The notes: a model not told the origin generated them from the letters alone. A stretch of 44,716 bases of DNA from Bdellovibrionales bacterium (GCA_018266335.1 JAFEAR010000129.1:1-44716), one strand, 5' to 3'; positions 16,150 to 25,491 are shown, counted from the first letter of the stretch. Made by a program: numbers and translations.

Positions 16150-16176
16150 CTATCGGTGTTGCCGGCGAAAACTTGA
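16150..16176 (-). promoter_or_regulatory. Sigma-28 (FliA)-like promoter of flagellin
   Basis: Read on the minus strand, TCAAGTTT (16176-16169) is followed after exactly 11 bases by ACCGATAG (16157-16150). The enterobacterial FliA consensus is TAAAGTTT-N11-GCCGATAA, so the matches are 7 of 8 and 6 of 8 with ideal spacing. Transcription would start near 16143. The -10 element is one arm of an inverted repeat, CCGATAG (16139-16145) with CTATCGG (16150-16156), which may also bind a regulator or cap the transcript. Confidence 0.7.
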
Positions 16177-16321
16177 GTCGGGCAAAGTGGTCTTTGCGGG
16201 GCGGGGGTGGGGTTTGTTGTGCGCCGAGTTATCTGTTCTGGTTTCGAGAGTTTGGATGAAGGGTTCTTCTCGCGACGAGTGCTGGCCCCGGAGGGGAGTG
16301 TCGACTATTCTTCCTCCTTAT

Positions 16322-17725
16322 ATGATCTCTCCTGCTGCCATCGACATTGTTCAACAACTCATGGGTCTGGTTCAAGGTTGCGACGACATCCGTTCCGTCG
16401 ATCCGACAAAAGTGGAGGCCGCCAAGGCGCAGATCGATGAGCTGGGTCGCTTGCGTGGGCGGGCGCTCATTTATCCCATGATTCCTTCGGGGCGCGGATC
16501 GGGGCCCTTCGTGGAACTGCAAGATGGGTCCGTTAAGATGGACATGATTTGCGGTATCGGCGTGCATTTGTTTGGTCACGGACACCCACAGCTCATGCTT
16601 GAAGGAGCCAAGGCTGCGGTGAAGGCCACGACGATGCAGGGCACGCTCATGCCGGGTGCGGAGTATGCGAAAGTTTTGAAACTTCTGGTGGAGAACGCTG
16701 CAAAGGTGGCGCATCTGGGACCGGAGGCGCAATCAAAAATCTCTGCAGGTTGGTTGTCGACTTGTGGCACGATGGCTAACGAGCTTGCGCTCAAGATTTT
16801 GCGGCAAAAAAAGTATCCCGCCTACAAAGTTATTTCCTTTAAAAATGCCTTTGCGGGCCGCAGCACCGCAATGCAAGAACTCACGGATGAGCCGAAATAT
16901 CGTGAAGGCCAACCCACCTTTGATCAGTTTCGACACATTGATTTTTTCGACGCCACGTTGAGCATCGACGAAAACATTAAGCGGGCCTGCGGCGCGATTG
17001 ATGCGATTGTCGAAAAAGAACCCGGCAAAATTGCCGGCCTCGAATTTGAACTCATTCAGGGTGAAGGCGGCGGATTCCGGGGAGCTCCCCGCGAATGGTG
17101 GGTGGCGCTGCTCTCCCATGCGCGCCAATTGAACTTGGGTATTTGGTTCGACGAAATTCAAACTTTCGGTCGCACCGGAGAGCTCTTTGCGTTTCAACGT
17201 CTAGGCCTTGGCGAATATGTGGATTTAGTGACGCTTGCGAAACCGCTTCAGGCGGCGGCGGTGTTATGGACCCCGGAGTACCAACCAAAGCCCGGTTTGA
17301 TTGCTGGCACTTTCGGTGGGGGGACGGTGTCGCTCGCGCTTGGGATCAAGATTATCGAGATGCTGCTGGAAGGGGGCTACTTTGGTCCGCAGGGGCGCAT
17401 TCAAAAAATGGAGCGCTTTATTCTTTCCGATTGGGAAGAGCGGCGGGCGCGCTTGGGGGCGAAATACAAACTGGGGCCGGCCCGGGTTACGGGGGGCATG
17501 GTGGCCTTCGAGATGCTCGACGGCAAAGCGGAAACGATTAAAAAGTTTTTGGATCGCTTCTTCGACAATGGAGTTATTGGCTTTAGTGCGGGCCGCGACC
17601 CGGTGCTTGTGCGTTTCTTGCCACCCATGGGTGTGCTTACGGAAGAGCACTGGCTAAAAGTCATGAATATTTTTGAAGAGACGTTGGCGGAAGTGGCGGG
17701 GGGCGCGGATGTTCCTGGTACGTGA
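16322..17725 (+). CDS. Class III aminotransferase (AstC-like position; lysine 6-transaminase-like)
   Basis: This is a PLP-dependent class III aminotransferase of about 467 residues. Visible marks are GIGVHLFGHGHP, the cofactor-phosphate segment STCGTMANELALKI, LNLGIWFDEIQTFGRTGE with the PLP-binding Asp, and VTLAKPLQAA, where Lys would form the Schiff base. GTFGGGTVSLALG follows. The active-site region looks closer to L-lysine 6-transaminases than to typical AstC, which has KALGGG. Position before astA and astD suggests it transaminates succinylornithine or a similar omega-amine. The ORF is open from 16187, but homology-like sequence begins near ATG 16322, which has no clear ribosome-binding site. 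Confidence 0.82.
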   Translation: MISPAAIDIVQQLMGLVQGCDDIRSVDPTKVEAAKAQIDELGRLRGRALIYPMIPSGRGSGPFVELQDGSVKMDMICGIGVHLFGHGHPQLMLEGAKAAVKATTMQGTLMPGAEYAKVLKLLVENAAKVAHLGPEAQSKISAGWLSTCGTMANELALKILRQKKYPAYKVISFKNAFAGRSTAMQELTDEPKYREGQPTFDQFRHIDFFDATLSIDENIKRACGAIDAIVEKEPGKIAGLEFELIQGEGGGFRGAPREWWVALLSHARQLNLGIWFDEIQTFGRTGELFAFQRLGLGEYVDLVTLAKPLQAAAVLWTPEYQPKPGLIAGTFGGGTVSLALGIKIIEMLLEGGYFGPQGRIQKMERFILSDWEERRARLGAKYKLGPARVTGGMVAFEMLDGKAETIKKFLDRFFDNGVIGFSAGRDPVLVRFLPPMGVLTEEHWLKVMNIFEETLAEVAGGADVPGT

Positions 17726-18737
17726 AGCTGAAACTCGCGACCTGGAAGATTTGTACCGTCTCGCCGGTATGGCGAATTTTATTAACCTGCCCCACGACCG
17801 TAGTTTGCTGACCAAGCAAATTACCAAGTCTGTGAATAGCTTTCGCAATAAGACCCCCGATCCGCGGCAGGCGGAATACATGTTCGTGCTGGAGGATTTA
17901 TCGGCCGGGCGCGTGATTGGATCGAGCATGATGCTCGCTCAGCACGGCACGCCGGATGAACCGCACACTTACTTTCAGGTCGTTACGAAGAAAAAAGTTT
18001 CGAAATCTTTGCACATTGGCTTTCTGCACCAAGTGCTGCGATTGGGCTTTGATTTTGATGGTCCCACCGAAATTGGCGGATTGGTGCTGAATCCGGAATA
18101 TCGCAGCCGTCCCGAAAAATTGGGGCGCATGCTGAGCTTTTCGCGCTTCCTATACATGGCTGCGCGTCGGCCACGTTTTCGGGATGAAGTGCTGTGCGAG
18201 TTGATGCCCCCCTTTAACGAGCGTGGGGAGTCGCCGATTTGGGAAGAAGTGGGACGCAAATTTACCAACCTTCGCTACGACGAAGCGGATCGACTTTCGC
18301 GGAGGAGCAAGGAGTTCATTACTTCGCTTTTTCCCGAAGGTGATATTTACACCTGCATGCTGGCCAGCGAAGCGCGCCAGGCGATTGGCCAGGTGAATGC
18401 GGACACCATGCCCGTAAAGAAGATGCTCGAGAGCATCGGTTTTCAGTACCGCAATATGATTGATCCCTTCGATGGCGGGCCGCACTACTGGGCCAAAACT
18501 TCGTCGATTGATCCGGTAAAGCGCACCAAGCGTATGCGCTACATGGGACCGAAGCAGCCGAAGGAATCTAAAACGGCTTCGGGCCTGCTCCTCGTATTTG
18601 CAAAGAAGGGGGTGCGCGTGACCTACGCAAAAATTTTGCTGAAGTCGGGCACGGAGTTCACGGTGGAGCCGCGGACGGCGGAAGCGCTGGGTTTGGAAGC
18701 GGCGGCGGAAGTTCACTTTCTGGAGTTGAAATCATGA
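17709..18737 (+). CDS. astA: Arginine/ornithine N-succinyltransferase
   Basis: AstA transfers succinate from succinyl-CoA to the alpha-amino group of arginine (or ornithine), the first step of the arginine succinyltransferase pathway. From ATG 17709 the protein has 342 residues, close to the E. coli enzyme. Matching blocks are FLVREAETRDLEDLYRLA, YMFVLED, the LxLxPxYR segment (GLVLNPEYRSRPEKLGRMLS), SPIWEEVGRKF, ARQAIGQVNADTMPVKKMLE and IDPFDGGPHYWA. It starts inside the aminotransferase gene and overlaps astD by four bases (ATGA), so the three are one operon. Confidence 0.92.
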   Translation: MFLVREAETRDLEDLYRLAGMANFINLPHDRSLLTKQITKSVNSFRNKTPDPRQAEYMFVLEDLSAGRVIGSSMMLAQHGTPDEPHTYFQVVTKKKVSKSLHIGFLHQVLRLGFDFDGPTEIGGLVLNPEYRSRPEKLGRMLSFSRFLYMAARRPRFRDEVLCELMPPFNERGESPIWEEVGRKFTNLRYDEADRLSRRSKEFITSLFPEGDIYTCMLASEARQAIGQVNADTMPVKKMLESIGFQYRNMIDPFDGGPHYWAKTSSIDPVKRTKRMRYMGPKQPKESKTASGLLLVFAKKGVRVTYAKILLKSGTEFTVEPRTAEALGLEAAAEVHFLELKS

Positions 18738-20242
18738 TTCCCCTCGAAAAAGTTCTTAAACAAAATCCCCCCTCCTTTAAAGGCAGCTTTATCGGGGGCC
18801 AGTGGAAGCTTCCGGCCAAAGTGTCGGGCCGTTGGGAAGCCGTATCGCCGGCGAATATTGAATGGGTGTTGGCGCCAGTAAGCTTTTCTTTTGATCATGT
18901 GGATGAGGCCGTGCAGGCCGGCGCTGAGGCCTTTAAGATTTGGAAGCGCACCAAGGTAGAAGAGCGCATCGAAAAAGTGAATCGCTTTGGCGAGGAGCTG
19001 GCCAAGCGCGCGGACCTTATGGCGCGCATGATGGCGGTGGAGACCGGCAAGATTCTGGACGAGTGCCTGGGCGAAGTAAATCTTCTTACGAGCAAGATCA
19101 AAGTGAGCATCGAAGAGGGCCTGACGCTGGTGCGCAAGCGCGAGCTGGATTTGGGAGCCCAGGGACGGAGTGAAATTCATTTCCGCCCGAAAGGCGTCTT
19201 CGTGGTGGTGGGCCCCTTTAACTTTCCGGTGCACTTGAGCAATGGTCACATCATTCCGGCGCTGCTCACGGGCAATGTTTGTATTTTGAAGCCCTCCGAA
19301 AAGGCTCCCTACTCGGCGCAAATTTATATTGAAGCGGCGGAGGCGGCGGGCTTCCCTCGTGGCGTTTTGCAATTGGTGCAGGGGAATGGGGATTTGGCCA
19401 CGCGCCTGATTCGTCACCCCGAAGTTGGGGGCGTGCTGGCCACTTGTAGCTACGAAGTGGGCGTAAAAATTCAGCGCGAGTGCGCGGAGAAACCCGAAAA
19501 ATTATTGGCCCTTGAGATGGGCGGCAAAAATGGCTGCATCGTTTGGAAGGGCTCCGAGGTTGAAGTAACGGCCGAGGCACTCATTCGTTCGGCTTTTCTG
19601 GGTACCGGACAAAAATGCACGGCGCTCTCGCGCGTGTACATTGAGCGCACTTTGCTGGAGCCCGTGATGGCGCGTGTGCATACGCTCGCGAAGGAACTGG
19701 TGATTAGCCATCCCTTTGAAGACGATCCGAAGCCCTTTATGGGCCCGCTGATTTCGAGTGAGGCCAAGGAGAAGTTCTTGCGCTACTCGGCCATTGCGGA
19801 GCGCGAAAAGGCCGAGGCGATTATGCGGCCCAAACCGCTCGAGGGCATCACGCGCTTGAGCCGCAAACCTTTGCCGGTGGGCCACTACGTGTCGCCTTCG
19901 ATTCACCGGGTAGAAAAATGGAATCCAAAATCGGCGTACCAGAACCACGAGATTTTTGCGCCGGACCTGTTCTTCTGCCCCATTGATTCGGTGGAGGAAG
20001 GCATTGAAGCGGTGAACTCCTCGCCCTACGGACTGGTCTGTTCGTTCTTCGGTGGAGACCGCGCCCTCTTCGATAGCGTGGCGGACCAAATTGACTGTGG
20101 CTTGCTCTACTGGAACCGACCGACCATTGGGGCGAGTGGACGTCTGCCCTTCGGAGGGTGGAAGGCCTCGGGGAATCATCGTCCCGCCGGAATTTTTGCC
20201 GTCTATAACAACGTTCAAGCGCAATCGCGGATTCTGGTATGA
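18734..20242 (+). CDS. astD: N-succinylglutamate 5-semialdehyde dehydrogenase
   Basis: AstD oxidises succinylglutamate semialdehyde with NAD. The protein is an aldehyde dehydrogenase of 502 residues, with GPFNFPVHLSNGHIIPAL, the catalytic Glu in LALEMGGKN, the nucleophile Cys at residue 295 (GTGQKCTALSR), and the AstD-type end PFGGWKASGNHRPAG. The SGNHRPAG ending separates AstD from most other aldehyde dehydrogenases. Start at ATG 18734 overlaps astA. The operon lacks astB and astE, so the flux it serves is uncertain. Confidence 0.9.
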   Translation: MIPLEKVLKQNPPSFKGSFIGGQWKLPAKVSGRWEAVSPANIEWVLAPVSFSFDHVDEAVQAGAEAFKIWKRTKVEERIEKVNRFGEELAKRADLMARMMAVETGKILDECLGEVNLLTSKIKVSIEEGLTLVRKRELDLGAQGRSEIHFRPKGVFVVVGPFNFPVHLSNGHIIPALLTGNVCILKPSEKAPYSAQIYIEAAEAAGFPRGVLQLVQGNGDLATRLIRHPEVGGVLATCSYEVGVKIQRECAEKPEKLLALEMGGKNGCIVWKGSEVEVTAEALIRSAFLGTGQKCTALSRVYIERTLLEPVMARVHTLAKELVISHPFEDDPKPFMGPLISSEAKEKFLRYSAIAEREKAEAIMRPKPLEGITRLSRKPLPVGHYVSPSIHRVEKWNPKSAYQNHEIFAPDLFFCPIDSVEEGIEAVNSSPYGLVCSFFGGDRALFDSVADQIDCGLLYWNRPTIGASGRLPFGGWKASGNHRPAGIFAVYNNVQAQSRILV

Positions 20243-20664
20243 ATGCCTGGATAGCTGGATTGTTGTGGCTGGCCTCGGGACTCGGGGGAAGTTGGCGCGG
20301 CACCGGTCTGTTGCGCGATGGCTCGGGTTACGGGGAAGTTTGTGATGGAGCCTTTGCGCAGCTGAGCGAAGAAGCGGGAGTTTTTCATGTGGGTGAACGC
20401 AAGTTTCACTGCGAAGATGTGACGTATTCATGGGCGCCCGTTGATTTTGGGGTGCAGGGTGAAGTGCTTTCCCTCAATGGACAAAATGTAGGCACGCTGC
20501 GTGCGGGCTATTTGAAAGCGGATTGGTACAGCAAGGATCAGAAAATGCATTGGACCCTGTCGCTCGTGCGCCAGCAGGACTCGACCCTCGCTTACGAATT
20601 TGTGCGGGATTATCAGGGCAGCGTGACCTCCGTAGAGGCCACGCTCTCGCTCGAATCCAACTAA
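20239..20664 (+). CDS. Small secreted protein coupled to astD, unknown
   Basis: The family is not recognised. It starts at ATG 20239 overlapping the astD stop (ATGA), so it belongs to the ast-like operon. The first 17 residues (MNAWIAGLLWLASGLGG) can act as a signal peptide. The rest, about 120 residues, alternates Gly, aromatic and charged residues and suggests a small beta-barrel or lipocalin-like fold, with two Cys (near residues 35 and 58) that could pair. It overlaps the convergent smc gene by four bases. Confidence 0.65.
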   Translation: MNAWIAGLLWLASGLGGSWRGTGLLRDGSGYGEVCDGAFAQLSEEAGVFHVGERKFHCEDVTYSWAPVDFGVQGEVLSLNGQNVGTLRAGYLKADWYSKDQKMHWTLSLVRQQDSTLAYEFVRDYQGSVTSVEATLSLESN

Positions 20665-23600
20665 CCGCGGAGATCCTTGATGTCGCCCAGCTTGGCGCTG
20701 GCGATTTTGGAGATGCCCGGACGTTCCATGGTGACGCCGAAGAGGCCGTCGCAGGATTCCATCGACTTTTTGTGGTGCGTGATCATGATGATCTGCGAGG
20801 TTTCGGCCATGCGGCGTACTTGGTTGTTGAAGCGGGCCACGTTGGCGTCGTCGAGCGGCGCGTCCACTTCGTCCAGAACGCAGAAGGGCGAGGGCTTGAT
20901 GCTAAAGATGCCGAAAATCAGACTGACGGCCGTGAGGGCCTTCTCGCCGCCCGAGAGCAGCGTGACCGATTGCAGTTTCTTGCCGGGGGGCTGCGCTACG
21001 ATCTCTACGCCCGACTCCAGCATGTTGTCGGGATTGGTGAGGCGTAGTTCCGCCTGACCGCCGCCGAAGAGAATGGGGAAGGTGGTGCGGAAGGCCTCGT
21101 TGCAGGCGGCGAAGGCCTCGGCAAAACGGTGCCGCGACTCGCGGTCGATGCGCTCGATAGCGTCCTGCAATTGGTTGATGGCGTCGGAGAGGTCCTGACG
21201 CTGAATGAAGAGGTACTCGTGACGTTTGGACACGGATTCGAATTCCTCGACGGCGACCATGTTGATCTTGCCGAGGTTCTCGATCTTCGTGCGCAGGTTC
21301 TGCGCGTGCTTTTTGGCGGCTTCAGCGTCGGCCAGGATTTCCAGGTCGGCGGGCGAAGCGAGTTCGCGAATTTTAGCCTCGTCGAGTTCGTCGAAAGCAA
21401 TTTGGTACTGCTCTTGGATGCGCTCTTTGAGGTTACGCGCTTCGACGTCGTTGACGGCGAGTTCTTGGTCAATGTCGCGGATGCGGTCGAGCACGGATTG
21501 GAGTTCGGTGCTGAGTGTGTCCACATTGCGCTGGGTCTCCGTAAGGCGAGCTTTGCGGACATCGAGGGTTTCGCTTGCGGAGCGCTCCAGAACTTGCGCC
21601 TCTTCGAAGGCTGTTTGCAAGAGTTCGCGCTCGGCCGCTTGCGTTTCCAGTTGGGCGGCCAGGCTGGCAATTTCGCTCTCGATGTTGGCAATGCCGCTTT
21701 CGAGGTGCTCGCGGCGCGCGGAGGAGAGCGTGCGCTCTTGCTCGGCGGCGGCACGGCGAGTTTGCAGTTCGGAGAGGCGCTGTTCGCAACGGCGGGCTTC
21801 TTGGCCTAGCTGCTGGAACTTGCTTTCGGCTTCGCGCTGGAGGGCGAGGGCCGTTTGGAGTTCCGCCTTGACGGACTCCAGACTCTCGGCCGTAGCGACC
21901 TTGCGGGCTTCGGCTTCCTGAAGGAGTTGGTTGATTTCGTCGATCTTGCCGGTGATGTCGGCCTTTTCTTGGATCGTGCGGGAAAGGTCTTCCTGCAAGA
22001 GCGTTTGCTTTTCGGACAAGCGGGCGAGTTGCGCTTCGACCTGACGGAGCAGCACGGAGTGCTTCTCGACGTCGGGGTTCAGGGCTGCCAGGCGCGCGGT
22101 GAGTTCGCGGAAACGATCTTTCTCTTGGCCAATCGCGTGAATGCAGGCGTCAAAACGCTCCTGCGCGAAGAGCAGTTTTTCTTCGAGGGAGCGCTCTTGG
22201 AGTTGGAGTTCCGAGATTTCGCGTTTGCGTTGCACGAGGCCCACGCTCTCGGTGCCTGCGCCTGCTTCGAGCGGCGCGAGGTCGAGGTAGCCTTCCTTGG
22301 TGAGCACGTCGCCGTTCAGGGTGACAAAGCTAAGGGGAAGGCCGGCGAGTTTGGGAGCGACGTCTTCTAGAGTGTCGCGGTCGCGCACCACCCAGACGTC
22401 GTGCACCAAGTTAGCCCAGGCGGGTTCTTCCGTGTGGGCTTCGTCTTTAATGAGTCCCACGAGGGGGCCCACTACGTTCGGGTGCGCCAGGAGGTATTCC
22501 TTAACGGTGGGGGCTTTGACCACTTCGGTTGTGGGCATTTCAATGAGGCCGTCGGGACCGGGCGTTTCTGAAGCATGCATGCCGAGCGCTTCGGGCGCAA
22601 GGTACACGGAGTTCAAATCGTAGTCGGCGTCCGAAAAACGTCCCTTGGTGAGCTCGGGCATCCAAACGGAAGCGCGGCCCGTGCGGGCATCGGCGTCTTC
22701 GCTGGTGGCCAGCACGTTACGGAAGTCGCGCAGATCGGCAAAGTTGTGGGCGACCACACGCTGGAGGTTGCGGCCGAAAACCGCTTCGACGGCTTTTTCG
22801 AGGAGCGAGGGAACGCGGATGGAGTCGGCCAGCAGTGTTTCGCTGATGCCGGTGGAGCGCAGGTGTTTGGCCAGCGCTTTGCCGGCGGCATCGACGCCGT
22901 CGAGATCGCGATCGAGGGCTTCGAGTTGTTCCTTGCGGATGCGGGCTACGGTGAGATTCTCGCGCACGGAGTCGCGCTGAGCTTGGAGTTCGGTGCGCTC
23001 GTGTTCGAGGGTGTTGAGGCGTTCGTCCACGGCACCTTTCTCTTGCTCGAGGTCGGTCCGAGTGGAGAAAGCCGTTTCTAGGTGGTTTAGGGTGCTCTGA
23101 CGCTCCGTTTGGTGGAGCGAGAGATTTTCGGCGATGCTTTGCAGATTCGAGCGCATGGAATCTTCGCGGCCGCTGAGCTGCGCCAGGGAGCGCTGGAAGT
23201 TTTGAATTTGCTGCGTGAGGCGCGTTTGCTCGAGTTCTTCCGTGTGCAACTGACGACGGGTGGTCTCGAGTGTTTCGCGAATGGTTTCGGATTTAGCCTT
23301 AATGGCCTCGAGTTCCTGCGCGGCAACTTCGAGTTGTTCTTCGAACTGCGTGAGTTGGCCTTCGGCCGTAGCGAGTTCGGTGTCGAGCACGGCGAGCTCG
23401 GCCTCGAGGGCTAGCTTGCGAGTTTCGAGTTGCTCGAGGGAACCTTGGTCGGAGAGCAGGCGCTCGGCCATGCCCTCGCGTTTGGTTTCGAGGGTGGCGA
23501 TTTTGGTGCCGGCATCTTTGACGGCGAGTTCGGCCGTGCGGCTCTGGAGACGTTTGGTTTCGAGATCGTTTTCGAGCTCGGTGACCTCGGCGCTGATGGC

Positions 23601-24428
23601 CTCTAGGAGCGCGCGTGCGTTGGTAAGGCCTTCGTCTTTTTCGTTGCGAATTTGGCTGAGTTCGGCCGAGAGGAGAAGCGACTGCTGCCGAATTTCGGAG
23701 CGTTGCATCCACTCTTTAGAGCCCATTTGAATTTCAACTTGGCGGAGCTCGTCGGAGAAGGTGCGGAATTTTTCGGCCTTCTCGGCTTGGCGCTTGAGTG
23801 AGCCCAGTTGTTTTTGCAAATCTTTGAAGATGTCGTCGATGCGCTGCAGGTTAATGCGCGAGTTCTCGAGCTTGCGTTCGCTCTCGGCTTTGCGGGCCTT
23901 GAACTTCATGATGCCGGCAACTTCTTCGATGACCATGCGGCGGTCTTCGGGTTTTTGCGTTACAAGGCGGGCGATGGCGCCCTGCTCGATGATGGAATAC
24001 GCCTTGGCGCCGACGCCGGTGTCCATGAAGAATTCCTGGATGTCGCGCAAACGGCAGGGCACGCGGTTAAGGAGATATTCGGAATCGCCGCTGCGGTAAT
24101 AGCGGCGGGTGATTTGGATTTCGGTGGAGCTTTGGAACTGGGGCGGGAGCTCGGGATCGACGGCAGGATCGCGCTCCAAGACGAGCGTGACTTCGGCCAT
24201 GTCCATGGGGGCGGTGTCGCGGCTACCGGAGAAAATAACGTCGGCCATGGAATGACCGCGCAAGTGCTTGGGGGACATGTCGCCCATGACCCAGTAAAGG
24301 GCGTCGACAACGTTGGATTTGCCGCAACCGTTGCTACCGACGATGGCGGTGATGGGCTGGTCGAAACTGATGATGGTTTTGTCTTTGAACGATTTAAAGC
24401 CGAACAGTTCAAGTCTGCGAATTTTCAC
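20661..24428 (-). CDS. smc: Chromosome partition protein SMC
   Basis: SMC is the large ATPase of bacterial condensin, which with ScpA and ScpB loops and segregates the chromosome. At 1255 residues it is full length. Walker A GSNGCGKS is at 31-38. Long coiled coils rich in Glu, Gln, Leu and Arg flank a hinge around residues 515-690. The ABC signature LLSGGEKALTA starts at 1157 and Walker B CVLDEVDAP near 1183, followed by the D-loop and ITHHKKSM switch. It begins at GTG 24428 with AAGGGG upstream. It follows the LysR gene by 48 bases. Confidence 0.97.
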   Translation of the reverse strand: MKIRRLELFGFKSFKDKTIISFDQPITAIVGSNGCGKSNVVDALYWVMGDMSPKHLRGHSMADVIFSGSRDTAPMDMAEVTLVLERDPAVDPELPPQFQSSTEIQITRRYYRSGDSEYLLNRVPCRLRDIQEFFMDTGVGAKAYSIIEQGAIARLVTQKPEDRRMVIEEVAGIMKFKARKAESERKLENSRINLQRIDDIFKDLQKQLGSLKRQAEKAEKFRTFSDELRQVEIQMGSKEWMQRSEIRQQSLLLSAELSQIRNEKDEGLTNARALLEAISAEVTELENDLETKRLQSRTAELAVKDAGTKIATLETKREGMAERLLSDQGSLEQLETRKLALEAELAVLDTELATAEGQLTQFEEQLEVAAQELEAIKAKSETIRETLETTRRQLHTEELEQTRLTQQIQNFQRSLAQLSGREDSMRSNLQSIAENLSLHQTERQSTLNHLETAFSTRTDLEQEKGAVDERLNTLEHERTELQAQRDSVRENLTVARIRKEQLEALDRDLDGVDAAGKALAKHLRSTGISETLLADSIRVPSLLEKAVEAVFGRNLQRVVAHNFADLRDFRNVLATSEDADARTGRASVWMPELTKGRFSDADYDLNSVYLAPEALGMHASETPGPDGLIEMPTTEVVKAPTVKEYLLAHPNVVGPLVGLIKDEAHTEEPAWANLVHDVWVVRDRDTLEDVAPKLAGLPLSFVTLNGDVLTKEGYLDLAPLEAGAGTESVGLVQRKREISELQLQERSLEEKLLFAQERFDACIHAIGQEKDRFRELTARLAALNPDVEKHSVLLRQVEAQLARLSEKQTLLQEDLSRTIQEKADITGKIDEINQLLQEAEARKVATAESLESVKAELQTALALQREAESKFQQLGQEARRCEQRLSELQTRRAAAEQERTLSSARREHLESGIANIESEIASLAAQLETQAAERELLQTAFEEAQVLERSASETLDVRKARLTETQRNVDTLSTELQSVLDRIRDIDQELAVNDVEARNLKERIQEQYQIAFDELDEAKIRELASPADLEILADAEAAKKHAQNLRTKIENLGKINMVAVEEFESVSKRHEYLFIQRQDLSDAINQLQDAIERIDRESRHRFAEAFAACNEAFRTTFPILFGGGQAELRLTNPDNMLESGVEIVAQPPGKKLQSVTLLSGGEKALTAVSLIFGIFSIKPSPFCVLDEVDAPLDDANVARFNNQVRRMAETSQIIMITHHKKSMESCDGLFGVTMERPGISKIASAKLGDIKDLRG

Positions 24429-24442
24429 GCGAAATACCAGCC

Positions 24443-24474
24443 CCTTCCCAAAGTGATCAAAGTCCCTGGGAAGG
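24443..24474. other. Hairpin between lysR and smc
   Basis: CCTTCCCA (24443-24450) pairs with TGGGAAGG (24467-24474). The loop contains the short palindrome GTGATCA. On the plus strand a short T run follows (TTTTAA), but both neighbours are on the minus strand, where no T run follows. It may be a weak attenuator or an operator in the smc leader. The purine-rich smc ribosome-binding site overlaps its 3' side. Confidence 0.35.
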
Positions 24475-24476
24475 TT

Positions 24477-25373
24477 TTAAGTCAGATTCTTGACGTTGTA
24501 AACTCGAGCCTGCGCCAGGATGTGGTCTCGGAGGGCCTTTAGTTTGCGCCCGAGAAAGTCGTTTTCCAGGTGAGCTAGGTAAAGCTTGGTCTGAGTGGGC
24601 GAGCGGAAGAGCACCCGGAGCTTAGCCTTAGTGATGAGTTGGTCGGCACCCGGGCTGGGAATGATGGCGTAGGCCGGGAATTCGCTCAGGGCTTCGGCCA
24701 TGGAGCGGTGAGAATTAACCGTAAGAATTTCGCGGTAGTGCCGGAAGGGAAGGGCCTTGGCATAGCGGCGTACGAACTGGCGTACGGCCGGGTCTCCGGG
24801 GCGATAGGTGATGAGGTTCACGGTGCCTTCGATGGGGGGCGGGGGCTGGGGCCCGGCTACGAGGACGAAGTTCTCCTCGAAAACCTCGTAGAAACGCATG
24901 TTTTCCGCGTCCGAGGCCCGGGGCACAAGGCCTAAGTCGAGTTGGCCGAGCTTGAGCTGATCCATAATGGCATTTCCGGGTAAGTAGCTGACCTCGAGAT
25001 CAACTTTAGGATGGCGGCTTTGAAAAGCTGTGAGCATGGGGAACAGAACGAATTGACCAATTTCGGTGAGGCTCCCGATGCGGATATTTCCGGACAGTTC
25101 CTCGGAGCCTTCGCGGGCTTCGCCAAGGGCTTCGTGAATTTGGGTGAGGGGTGCGCGCAGTCGCTCGTAAAGCTGACGACCGGCTTCGGAGAGGACCACC
25201 TTCCTCTGCGAGCGAATGAAGAGTTGGGAGTGGAGCGATTCTTCGAGGGCGCGCACCTGGCGAGACACGTTGGGCTGCGAGACCCCCAATTCCCGGGCTG
25301 CCTGCGTAAAATGAAGGGTCTTGGCCAGCGCTAGGAAGGCCGACAGGTGGTTCAGGTTCCAATCGTTAATCAT
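24477..25373 (-). CDS. LysR-family transcriptional regulator
   Basis: The 298-residue protein has the LysR layout. The N-terminal winged helix spans residues 5-65 (LNHLSAFLALAKTLHFTQAA, then LGVSQPNVSRQVRALEE), followed by a linker helix and a two-lobed effector domain from about residue 92 (GNIRIGSLTEIGQFVL). Such proteins usually control a divergent gene. Here that gene is the first of three small secreted proteins, across 118 bases that contain a good promoter and an inverted repeat. The effector cannot be deduced. Confidence 0.93.
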   Translation of the reverse strand: MINDWNLNHLSAFLALAKTLHFTQAARELGVSQPNVSRQVRALEESLHSQLFIRSQRKVVLSEAGRQLYERLRAPLTQIHEALGEAREGSEELSGNIRIGSLTEIGQFVLFPMLTAFQSRHPKVDLEVSYLPGNAIMDQLKLGQLDLGLVPRASDAENMRFYEVFEENFVLVAGPQPPPPIEGTVNLITYRPGDPAVRQFVRRYAKALPFRHYREILTVNSHRSMAEALSEFPAYAIIPSPGADQLITKAKLRVLFRSPTQTKLYLAHLENDFLGRKLKALRDHILAQARVYNVKNLT

Positions 25374-25396
25374 AACTAAAAAGCATTATATCAATT

Positions 25397-25407
25397 CAAA
25401 TCATTTG
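25397..25407. promoter_or_regulatory. Inverted repeat, candidate LysR operator
   Basis: CAAAT (25397-25401) and ATTTG (25403-25407) form a perfect short palindrome with one central base. It lies between the divergent lysR and secreted-protein genes, just upstream of the -35 of the plus-strand promoter. Position fits a LysR-type activator or repressor site, but the sequence is AT-rich and chance is possible. Confidence 0.4.
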
Positions 25408-25408
25408 T

Positions 25409-25437
25409 TTTACAGATAATAACGCGGTGCGTATATT
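25409..25437 (+). promoter_or_regulatory. Sigma-70-type promoter of the secreted-protein cluster
   Basis: TTTACA (25409-25414) and TATATT (25432-25437) each match the consensus at 5 of 6 positions with the ideal 17-base spacer. The start would be near 25444, giving a leader of about 48 bases to ATG 25492, which has GGAG at 25483-25486. Confidence 0.6.
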
Positions 25438-25491
25438 GGCCCCGGTAAGGCGAACTGGAAAATAACTAAATTTTAATAAATTGGAGATGTT

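Noticed and set aside
19502..20431. Open frame of 309 codons antisense to astD
   Set aside because: Arg/His-rich shadow of a clear aldehyde dehydrogenase.
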